From JANRKN01 sp033763435 (lineage in GTDB: Bacteria; Planctomycetota; Phycisphaerae; Phycisphaerales; UBA1924), in NCBI GenBank assembly GCA_033763435.1, contig JANRKN010000125.1, positions 1 through 45,098 on the forward strand: a stretch of 45,098 bases of DNA. Reading direction: 5' to 3'. The notes beneath the pieces were generated by a model, which saw only the letters and a list, made by a program, of their open reading frames with translations, was not told where the DNA came from and made no database searches. The position numbers and the translations under genes are program-made. This document shows, piece by piece, positions 1 to 6,376 of this stretch. Every line of letters starts with the position of its first letter. The first letter of the stretch is position 1.

Positions 1-453
1 CTTGTCGAGCGCGGCAAGGACGGGGCGCGTGAGCCAGACCCAGGCGGAGAGGGGGCGGACGACGACGCGCGAGACCACGCCGCGGTGCGCGGTGGCAAGG
101 GCCTTGGGGACAATGTCGCCCAGGGCGATGATCGCGAGCAGGGTGAGGGCGCTGAAGGCGACGGCCCAGGCGCCATCGAACACGCCGACGCCGACGACCG
201 CGGAGACGGAGAAGTAGGCGGTGTTGATCGCGGTGTTGGCAAGCAGCACGGCGATGATGAGTCGGCGCGGGCGCTCAAGCAGGCGGTCGATGCGCCGGGA
301 CGAGCGGGGCGCGACCGAGCGCAGGCGGGCGCGGTCGGCGTGGGTGAGCGAGAACAGCGCGGTCTCGGAGGCCGAGCAGAGGCCCGAGGCCGCAAGCAAC
401 GCGGGCAGCAGCGCCAGAAGCACGATCTCGGTGAGGGTGATCGCTTCGGGCAT
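1..453 (-). CDS. CNNM (DUF21) membrane transporter, N-terminal part
   Basis: The reading frame runs from an ATG at 453 on the minus strand to the window edge without a stop, giving 151 residues of a longer protein. The start resembles the CNNM/DUF21 domain of the HlyC/CorC (hemolysin-like) family: a hydrophobic first helix, then SASETALFSL, a basic loop, a second helix with LLANTAIN, and a third ending in GDIVPKALA. These motifs are typical of the family, which exports or regulates divalent cations at the inner membrane. CBS and CorC domains would lie outside the window. It starts 2 bases after the hscB stop, so the two are probably co-transcribed. The link to hscB is positional only. Confidence 0.8.
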   Translation of the reverse strand, partial: MPEAITLTEIVLLALLPALLAASGLCSASETALFSLTHADRARLRSVAPRSSRRIDRLLERPRRLIIAVLLANTAINTAYFSVSAVVGVGVFDGAWAVAFSALTLLAIIALGDIVPKALATAHRGVVSRVVVRPLSAWVWLTRPVLAALDK

Positions 454-455
454 GG

Positions 456-1001
456 TTAGAGGTTCGCGCTCCGGGCGGGGTCGAGCTGCTCGGCCAGGCG
501 CTCGATGTAGCGCCAGGCGTTGAGCTCAAGGCGGATCGCGCGGAGCGTGTCGGGGTGAGGTTGCGCGAGCGCGGCGGCAAAGAGCTCGCTCACGCGCTGG
601 GCATACGCGGCGCGCTGGTCGTTGGTCCAGCTCTTCCACGGCGCGAGGCGGGCGGGGTCGGCGGAGGCGAGGTCGGCCTCGGCGCGCTCGCGCGTTTCGA
701 GGATGTCCATAAGGAATCCGGCGGGGAGCGATTTGTCCTGGTCTTTCGCCGGGCCGCCGAGGCGCGCGAGCAGGAGGTTGGCGCGGGCTTCGGGGTCGGA
801 GAGGGTCGCTTTGGCGTGGTTGAGGGCCGCGGCTTTGGCGGGGGCGTCGGGGTTGCCCGAGGCGAGATCGGGGTGGAGCCTCGCGGCGCGGGAGAGGTAC
901 GCGCGCTCGAGGCGCGCGGGGTCGAGGTCAAAGCGCGGCTCAAGGCCCAGAAGGTCGAAGGCGTCGCCCGAGGGTGCGGGTTGTGGGGCAGCGCTGGCCA
1001 T
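456..1001 (-). CDS. hscB: Fe-S cluster co-chaperone HscB
   Basis: This encodes a 181-residue J-domain protein. The N-terminal J domain contains HPD (residues 43-45), the motif that stimulates the Hsp70 partner HscA/DnaK. The C-terminal half, with DILETRE and ending ALAQPHPDTLRAIRLE, matches the HscB helical domain that binds the scaffold IscU. Its role is transfer of Fe-S clusters from scaffold to acceptors in the cytoplasm. The frame is open to 1115, but I chose the ATG at 1001 because a TANNNT box ends 7 bases before it and the upstream residues do not look like HscB. There is no Shine-Dalgarno. No isc or suf genes are visible nearby. Confidence 0.85.
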   Translation of the reverse strand: MASAAPQPAPSGDAFDLLGLEPRFDLDPARLERAYLSRAARLHPDLASGNPDAPAKAAALNHAKATLSDPEARANLLLARLGGPAKDQDKSLPAGFLMDILETRERAEADLASADPARLAPWKSWTNDQRAAYAQRVSELFAAALAQPHPDTLRAIRLELNAWRYIERLAEQLDPARSANL

Positions 1002-1008
1002 GGAGGTC

Positions 1009-1014
1009 AGTGTA
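1009..1014 (-). promoter_or_regulatory. -10 box of a probable leaderless hscB transcript
   Basis: On the minus strand TACACT lies 7 bases before the hscB ATG, and there is no Shine-Dalgarno between them. A -10 box at this distance puts the transcript start on or next to the start codon. It belongs to a set of six similar sites in the window. No convincing -35 is seen. Confidence 0.45.
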
Positions 1015-1138
1015 TGGGGGCGGTGTGCTCGGACCGCCCCGCGCAAACCTTTCACAAGGGCGGTTGACCCGGCCCGCGACGGTTCTGACCATTGAGCCGG
1101 GGCGGTCGGATTCACGTGGTGGCGGTTCAGGAGCGTGC

Positions 1139-1828
1139 ATGGCCAAGCACATCGGCATTGTCGCGGTGAGCCCGGAGGGCGCGGCGCTGTTTTATCAGGC
1201 GCTGCACCGCGCGGCGGGTCGGATGCTGCCGCCGACGGAAGAGCCGCGGATCTCGATGCACAACGAGCCGCTGAACCTGTACATCGACGCGATCCGCAAG
1301 GACGACTGGCACGCGGTGGGCCGGCTGCTGCGTCGGAGCGCGGATTATCTCGCGCGGTGCGGCGCCGAGTTCGTGCTGTCGCCCGACAACGTGGTGGCGC
1401 ACGGGATCCATCTGGCCGAGGTGGGCTCGCCGGTGCCGTGGCTTCACATGATCGAGCTGGTGGGCGAGACGATCCAGCGCGACGGGAAGAAGACGGTCGG
1501 GGTGATCGGGACGAAGCTGGTGACGAGCGCGTCGACGTACCAGACGATGCTGGGGCTGAAGGGGATCCACGTGCTGCCGCCCGAGCCGCGGGAGGCCGAC
1601 ACGCTGGATCAGATCATCTACGGCGAGCTGATTTACGGGCAGTCGAGGCCCGAGTCGCGCCTGACGGTTCTGCACATCATCGATAACCTGGCCCAGCGCG
1701 GGTGCGAGGGCGTGATTCTGGCGTGCTCGGAGGCGCCTCTGCTGGTGACGCAGGAGAACTCGCCCCTGCCCGTGTACGACTCATCGACGATCCTGGCCGA
1801 GGGCGCGGTGAAGCGGGCGATCGGCTGA
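1139..1828 (+). CDS. Aspartate/glutamate racemase family protein with one catalytic Cys replaced
   Basis: A 229-residue protein of the Asp/Glu racemase (PLP-independent) fold. Family racemases use two facing cysteines. Here the C-terminal one is present in ILACSE (Cys196), but the N-terminal position, normally Cys before Asn-Thr, reads SPDNVVAH with Asp83. The E. coli YgeA type (L-Asp/Glu-specific) also lacks the first Cys and has Thr at that place, so one-Cys members exist. The N terminus (KHIGIVAVSPEGAALFY) is the usual substrate-binding start. The ATG at 1139 has AGGAG 5 bases upstream. It is divergent from hscB. The substrate cannot be read from sequence; an isomerase or lyase role is possible. 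Confidence 0.75.
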   Translation: MAKHIGIVAVSPEGAALFYQALHRAAGRMLPPTEEPRISMHNEPLNLYIDAIRKDDWHAVGRLLRRSADYLARCGAEFVLSPDNVVAHGIHLAEVGSPVPWLHMIELVGETIQRDGKKTVGVIGTKLVTSASTYQTMLGLKGIHVLPPEPREADTLDQIIYGELIYGQSRPESRLTVLHIIDNLAQRGCEGVILACSEAPLLVTQENSPLPVYDSSTILAEGAVKRAIG

Positions 1829-1874
1829 GATGGGCCCCGCGCGTCCCTCCGCGGCCCGAGCGTGAGTTTGCCGA

Positions 1875-1880
1875 TACGAT
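1875..1880 (+). promoter_or_regulatory. -10 box of a probable leaderless aldehyde dehydrogenase transcript
   Basis: TACGAT ends 5 bases before the ATG at 1886, with no Shine-Dalgarno. The spacing fits a leaderless mRNA. No clear -35 is visible in the preceding 30 bases. Confidence 0.4.
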
Positions 1881-1885
1881 CGGGC

Positions 1886-3421
1886 ATGGCCCACGCGAAC
1901 GGCACCGGCATCGAGAGCTCGAGCAGCACTCCCGACCTGAACACCCCCACCGCTTCCGGCCCGGGCCGCGGACGGTTTGGCCCGGCGACCGGCGTGTTTG
2001 ATTACGCCCCGGCGCCCGAGACAGTGAAGGCGCCGATCGCGCCCAAGTACGACCTGTTCATCGGAGGGCGGTTCGTCAAGCCCAAGGGCGGCGAGCGGTT
2101 CGCAACGATCAACCCCGCGACCGAGGCGGTGCTGTCGGAAGTCGCGCAGGCGGGCGAGGCGGACGTGAACGCGGCGGTCGCGGCGGCGCGCAAAGCCCAG
2201 CCCGCGTGGGCGGCGCTCAGCGGCGGCGAGCGCGCGAAGTACATCTTCCGCATCGCCCGGCGCATCCAGGAGCGCGCGCGCGAGCTTGCGGTGCTCGAAA
2301 CGCTTGACTCGGGCAAGCCGATCAAGGAATCGCGCGATGTTGACGTGCCGCTGGTCGCGGCGCACTTCTTCTATTACGCGGGCTGGGCCGACAAGCTCGC
2401 GTACGCCTTCCCCGGACGCACGGCCAAGCCCGTGGGCGTCTGCGGGCAGGTGATCCCGTGGAATTTCCCGCAGCTGATGGCAGCGGGGAAGCTCGCGCCC
2501 GCGCTGGCCTGCGGCAACACGTGCGTGCTCAAGCCCGCGGAGACGACGCCCCTGACCGCGCTGCGGCTTGCGGAGATCATCGCGGAGTGCGACCTTCCGC
2601 CGGGCGTGGTGAACATCATCACGGGCGACGGGCGCACGGGCGCGGCGCTCGTCGGGCACGAGGACGTCGACAAGGTCGCGTTCACGGGTTCGACCGAGGT
2701 CGGCAAGAAGATCGCCGCGGCGCTTGCGCCCAGGGGCACGTCGCTGACGCTCGAACTGGGCGGCAAGAGCCCGCACATCATCTTCGAGGACGCCTCGATC
2801 GATCAGGCGATCGAAGGGATCATCAGCGGGATTTACTTCAACCAGGGCGAGGTCTGCTGCGCGGGCTCGCGCCTGCTGGTGCAGGAGTCCGTGCTCGACA
2901 CCGTCGTGACCAAGCTCCGGCATCGGCTCGCGTCGCTGCGCGTGGGCGACCCGATGGACAAGAACACCGACGTGGGCGCGGTGAACTCGGCGGCGCAGCT
3001 CGAGCGCATCCGCGAGTATCTGCGCCTCGGGCGCGACGAGGGCGCGACGCTGCACGAGGCGAGCGGCGGGACGCTGCCGGCCAAGGGCTTCTGGTGCAGG
3101 CCGTGCTTCTTTACGGATGTGCAGCCCTCGAACGTGATCGCACGCGAAGAGATCTTCGGGCCCGTGCTGGCGGTGATGAGCTTCCGCACGCCCGAAGAAG
3201 CGGTGCAGCGCGCGAATAACACGGCGTACGGCCTCGCGGCGGGCGTGTGGACCGACAAGGGCTCGAAGATCTTCGACATCGCCCGCCAGCTCAAGGCCGG
3301 CGTCGTGTGGTGCAACACGTACAACAAGTTCGACCCGACGTCGCCGTTCGGCGGATACCGCGAGTCGGGCTTCGGGCGCGAGGGCGGCGTGCACGGGCTG
3401 AGGGCGTACGTGAAGTTCTGA
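1886..3421 (+). CDS. NAD(P)-dependent aldehyde dehydrogenase
   Basis: A 511-residue complete aldehyde dehydrogenase that oxidises an aldehyde to the acid. Numbered from the ATG at 1886, the hallmarks are PWNFP (oxyanion Asn193), KPAE (cofactor-binding Lys216), FTGSTEVGK, LELGGKSP (general base Glu290) and GEVCCAGSR (nucleophile Cys324). The first ~50 residues are a Ser/Thr/Pro-rich extension not found in most members. A GTG at 1862 would add 8 residues; the ATG is preferred because of the TANNNT box just upstream. A half-length relative lies at 4393, separated by the SIMPL gene. Full plus half domains are the parts of ALDH16-type enzymes, so the two may form one complex. Substrate unknown. 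Confidence 0.9.
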   Translation: MAHANGTGIESSSSTPDLNTPTASGPGRGRFGPATGVFDYAPAPETVKAPIAPKYDLFIGGRFVKPKGGERFATINPATEAVLSEVAQAGEADVNAAVAAARKAQPAWAALSGGERAKYIFRIARRIQERARELAVLETLDSGKPIKESRDVDVPLVAAHFFYYAGWADKLAYAFPGRTAKPVGVCGQVIPWNFPQLMAAGKLAPALACGNTCVLKPAETTPLTALRLAEIIAECDLPPGVVNIITGDGRTGAALVGHEDVDKVAFTGSTEVGKKIAAALAPRGTSLTLELGGKSPHIIFEDASIDQAIEGIISGIYFNQGEVCCAGSRLLVQESVLDTVVTKLRHRLASLRVGDPMDKNTDVGAVNSAAQLERIREYLRLGRDEGATLHEASGGTLPAKGFWCRPCFFTDVQPSNVIAREEIFGPVLAVMSFRTPEEAVQRANNTAYGLAAGVWTDKGSKIFDIARQLKAGVVWCNTYNKFDPTSPFGGYRESGFGREGGVHGLRAYVKF

Positions 3422-3475
3422 TTTTCTAGGGGCTTACGCGAGCTCGGAACCGCGGCGACACTCGCGGATCCCAAC

Positions 3476-3497
3476 GGGCAGAGAAAGGACTCTGCCC
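3476..3497 (+). promoter_or_regulatory. Hairpin displaying the ribosome binding site of the SIMPL gene
   Basis: GGGCAGAG and CTCTGCCC form a perfect 8-bp stem around the 6-base loop AAAGGA, and the ATG follows at once. The loop holds the only Shine-Dalgarno. A GGA in a hexaloop is the shape CsrA/RsmA proteins bind, and csrA is in this window, but the stem could also act alone by slowing initiation. Confidence 0.55.
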
Positions 3498-4337
3498 ATG
3501 AACACAAGCACGACCACGACTCCGATCACGTCCCCCACGGGTTCGATCTTCACGCGGCCGATCTTCGCGCGCTTTGGCCTTGCGCTGATCGCGGGCGGGC
3601 TGATCGGCGCGGCGATCGTCGGCACGCGCGGGTCGATGCTGCCGACGGCGTCGGCGCTCTCGGCCGCGCCCGTGGAGCCCACCAAGGAGTCCAAGCCGAT
3701 CACGATCACGACGACCGGGCGCGGCTCGGTCGATCGCGCGCCCGACCGCGCGGTGATCTTCCTGGGCGCGGTCGCACAGGCCAAGGGGAGCAAGGATGCG
3801 CAGGCGAAGCTCAACGAGGTGATGGCGCGCGTGATCGAAGAGGTCAAGGGGGCGAGCCCCGAGGCGGTGGTGCAGACGGTGGGCGTGGCGCTCGAGCCCG
3901 TGTACGACTATTCAAAGCGCAAGGCGGGCGCGCCGCCGACGATTGTCGGGTATCGCGCGAGCAACCGCGTGAAGGTGCGGGTGGACGACCTTGCGCTGGC
4001 GGGCGAGGTGATCGACGCGGCGATCAAGGCGGGCGCGAACAACGTCAGCGGGATCAGCTTCGAGCTTCGGGACGATCGCGACGCGCGGAACGAGGCGCTG
4101 CGCGACGCGGCGCAGAAGTCGCGGGCGGATGCCGATGCGCTGGCCGCGGCGCTCGGGCTGCGGATCACGGGCGTGATGGAGTCGACGACCGGCGCGCCCG
4201 CGGTGATGCCGGTGTGGCGCTCATACGAGGTCATGGCCTCGGCGTCGCCCGCGGCGGCGGAGCCCACGCCGGTCGAGCCCGGGCAGATCTCGGTCGGGGC
4301 GGACATCACGGTGATCTACCGCGCTGAGCCTCGCTGA
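3498..4337 (+). CDS. SIMPL (DUF541) domain protein, membrane-anchored
   Basis: A 279-residue protein. Residues ~26-43 are hydrophobic and probably anchor it or act as an uncleaved signal, with a Thr/Pro-rich cytoplasmic start. From about residue 69 it has the SIMPL/DUF541 pattern: TITTTGRGSVDRAPDRA, then VQTVGVALEPVYDY, GYRASNRVKV, and the DARNEALRDAAQKSRADADALA stretch near residue 200. Family members sit in the periplasm or envelope; some are linked to oxidative stress, but the biochemical role is not established. It lies between the two aldehyde dehydrogenase genes. Its ribosome binding site is in a hairpin loop directly before the start codon. Confidence 0.85.
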   Translation: MNTSTTTTPITSPTGSIFTRPIFARFGLALIAGGLIGAAIVGTRGSMLPTASALSAAPVEPTKESKPITITTTGRGSVDRAPDRAVIFLGAVAQAKGSKDAQAKLNEVMARVIEEVKGASPEAVVQTVGVALEPVYDYSKRKAGAPPTIVGYRASNRVKVRVDDLALAGEVIDAAIKAGANNVSGISFELRDDRDARNEALRDAAQKSRADADALAAALGLRITGVMESTTGAPAVMPVWRSYEVMASASPAAAEPTPVEPGQISVGADITVIYRAEPR

Positions 4338-4380
4338 GAGCCCCGATGAGCCTGCGTGTCGCACGCCGGGCGGCCGGTCC

Positions 4381-4386
4381 TACGCT
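4381..4386 (+). promoter_or_regulatory. -10 box of a probable leaderless transcript (half ALDH)
   Basis: TACGCT is followed by 6 bases and the ATG at 4393; no Shine-Dalgarno is present. This suggests a promoter of its own rather than read-through from the SIMPL gene. Confidence 0.45.
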
Positions 4387-4392
4387 TGCCGC

Positions 4393-5286
4393 ATGGCCGA
4401 GCGACTTGACGTGCTGAAGACCTACAAGCTGTTCATCGACGGCAAGTTTCCACGCTCCGAGAGCGGGCGCGCGCTGATGGTCGCGGATGCCTCGGGCAAG
4501 CCGGTTGCGCACATCTGTCATGCGTCGCGCAAGGACCTTCGTGACGCGGTGGAAGCGGCGCGCAAGGCTCGGCCGGGCTGGGCGGGCGCGACGTCGTACA
4601 ACCGCGGGCAGATCCTGTATCGCATGGCGGAGATGATCGAGGGCAAGCGCGCGGAGTTTGTCGAAGCGCTCGCGCTGGGCGCGGCGGGGGCAAAGCCTTC
4701 GCGAGGCAAGGCTCGCGGGCTGACGCCCGATGCGGAGGTCTCCGCGGCGATCGATCGGCTGGTGGCGTTCGCGGGCTGGGCCGACAAGTTCGCGCAGGTG
4801 CTGGGGTGCCAGAATCCGGTCGCGGGGCCGTTCTACAACTTCACGGTGCCGGACGCGACGGGCGTGGTCGCGATCGTGGCGCCGGATGAGCCGGGGCTGC
4901 TGGGGCTGGTGTCGCTGATCGCGCCAGCGGTGTGCGCGGGGAACACCGCGGTAGTCGTCGCGGGGGATCGGCGCCCGATCGCGGCGTCGGTGCTGGGCGA
5001 GGTGTGCGCGACGAGCGATGTGCCCGCGGGCGTAGTGAACATTCTGACGGGCCAGCGCGCGGAGCTCGTGCCGTTTGTCGCGGGGCATCGGGACATCGAT
5101 GCGGTGGTGGGCGCGAACCTGCCGACGGACGTGGCGTCGGCGCTGCGCGCGGGGAGCGCGGAGAACGTCAAGCGCGTGACGATTCACACGGTGTCGGATT
5201 TCAGCGACGCGCAGGCGTGCACGGGCCCGTGGTGGATCGAGCCGACGGTCGAGTTCAAGACGATCTGGCACCCTTCCAGCGTGTGA
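4393..5286 (+). CDS. Half-length aldehyde dehydrogenase-like protein without catalytic Cys
   Basis: A 297-residue protein matching only the N-terminal, cofactor-binding part of aldehyde dehydrogenases: FIDGKFPRSESGR, AVEAARKARPGWA, FAGWADKFAQ, ATGVVAIVAPDEPGL (in place of the active-site PWNFP motif, residues 163-167), CAGNTAVVVAGD (KPAE lost) and VPAGVVNILTG. The Glu/Cys catalytic domain is missing; the chain passes from ~residue 245 to a short tail ending EFKTIWHPSSV. It is therefore unlikely to be an active dehydrogenase. This is the make-up of the C-terminal half domain of ALDH16 proteins, and with the 511-residue enzyme upstream the combined length is about 808 residues. I infer a structural or regulatory partner. 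Ordinary codon use argues against a decaying gene. Confidence 0.75.
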   Translation: MAERLDVLKTYKLFIDGKFPRSESGRALMVADASGKPVAHICHASRKDLRDAVEAARKARPGWAGATSYNRGQILYRMAEMIEGKRAEFVEALALGAAGAKPSRGKARGLTPDAEVSAAIDRLVAFAGWADKFAQVLGCQNPVAGPFYNFTVPDATGVVAIVAPDEPGLLGLVSLIAPAVCAGNTAVVVAGDRRPIAASVLGEVCATSDVPAGVVNILTGQRAELVPFVAGHRDIDAVVGANLPTDVASALRAGSAENVKRVTIHTVSDFSDAQACTGPWWIEPTVEFKTIWHPSSV

Positions 5287-5308
5287 ATCCCGCGCCGGAC
5301 CGCGCGAG

Positions 5309-6067
5309 TCAGGCGCCAGCGCCCGAGTTGCTGGCGGCGTTGCTGTTCGCCGAGCCAGCGGGCTGCCGGCAGCTTTCGAATGCGCGGATGATGAAGTGGG
5401 CGCCCGCGCAGAGCAGCGCGGCCAGGCCGAGCATCGCGGTGATGGCGATGGCGATGCGGACGAAGGCGTTCAGATCGCTGAGGAAGCCCATGACGGGCGC
5501 GCGCTTCCAGAGGGCGACAACGGCGATGGCCGCGAGGGGAACGAGACAGGCGAGGCCGCGGGCGATCGTGGCGTAGCTTCGCCGGTTGCGGCTGAGGACG
5601 GCATACGCAGCAGCCAGGGTGATGAGCCCGCCCGCGGCCAGGCGCGCGAGGAGCCAGTGCTTGAGCGAGTGCGGGCCGAAGGTGCCTTGGACGCCGAGAT
5701 AGCCGCAGACGCTGGACGCGACGACCATGCCTGCAACGCAGAGCAGGCCGAGGCCCGGCGCCTGCGCGAAGGCGGGGCGAGCGATGAAGAGGCCCGTGAC
5801 GCCCGCGATGAGCGCGAGAAGCTCAAAGGCAAAGAGCCACCAGGCGGGCGCGGTGGTCTCGACGAGCTTGGGGGCCAACGGCGCGGCGATCGAGCCCGCG
5901 AGGGCCGAGAGCGCGACGAGCCCCGAGAGTCCGATCACCGTCCACTTCGCGACCGCAGGCACGGCATAGACCGGATACCCGGCGCCCGCCCCGGAAGAAG
6001 GGGAGCTGGCCAGTGAAGAGGGAAGAGCTGAAGGAACAGTCGCCGCCTGCCCGGCCAAGTCGCTCAC
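5309..6067 (-). CDS. Membrane protein of unknown function
   Basis: A 252-residue protein with about six hydrophobic segments (roughly residues 43-65, 77-97, 105-125, 138-160, 173-190 and 200-230), a Ser/Ala/Pro-rich N terminus of ~30 residues and a Gly/Ser/Asn tail. I recognise no family. The start is a GTG at 6067 preceded by AGGAG 6 bases away; no internal ATG is available before residue ~119. It is convergent with the half-length aldehyde dehydrogenase gene, 22 bases apart, and divergent from fliD. The segment layout suggests an inner-membrane protein; nothing points to a substrate. Confidence 0.6.
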   Translation of the reverse strand: MSDLAGQAATVPSALPSSLASSPSSGAGAGYPVYAVPAVAKWTVIGLSGLVALSALAGSIAAPLAPKLVETTAPAWWLFAFELLALIAGVTGLFIARPAFAQAPGLGLLCVAGMVVASSVCGYLGVQGTFGPHSLKHWLLARLAAGGLITLAAAYAVLSRNRRSYATIARGLACLVPLAAIAVVALWKRAPVMGFLSDLNAFVRIAIAITAMLGLAALLCAGAHFIIRAFESCRQPAGSANSNAASNSGAGA

Positions 6068-6376
6068 GGGATCTCCTCACATGGTCTACCACACCCGCCC
6101 TTTACATCGGCCTCGCGGGGCGGGTGCCTCAAGGACGCCCGCGGATGGCACCGGGTTCGCGTTGCCCGATTCTCGGACTGTATCGCTCCCGCACCGATTC
6201 GGGCCCTGGTCGGGTTCATTTCGGCATGGGCGCTTGGCCGATAGATGATGAGGCGATGTGCGGGCGGAGCCGCGGCACGTCGTCGGGGTCGGGCGGTCCT
6301 ATCAGGGCTGCGCGACACCTCGGCCAGGGATGCGCGGAGCGCAGGTTTGTGCGCGATCGTTGCGCAAGGGGCATCC
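6068..6376. other. Intergenic region between divergent membrane protein gene and fliD
   Basis: 309 bases without a convincing ORF; it must hold both promoters. GCCGATAG at 6237-6244 matches seven of eight bases of the flagellar sigma-28 -10 consensus, but no TAAA-like -35 stands at the right distance, so this is weak. AAGGGG at 6366-6371 is the fliD ribosome binding site. I see nothing else. Confidence 0.3.

Noticed and set aside
6218..6244. Sigma-28 promoter upstream of fliD
   Set aside because: The -10 GCCGATAG is good, but no TAAA-like -35 occurs at the right spacing. Kept only as a note.
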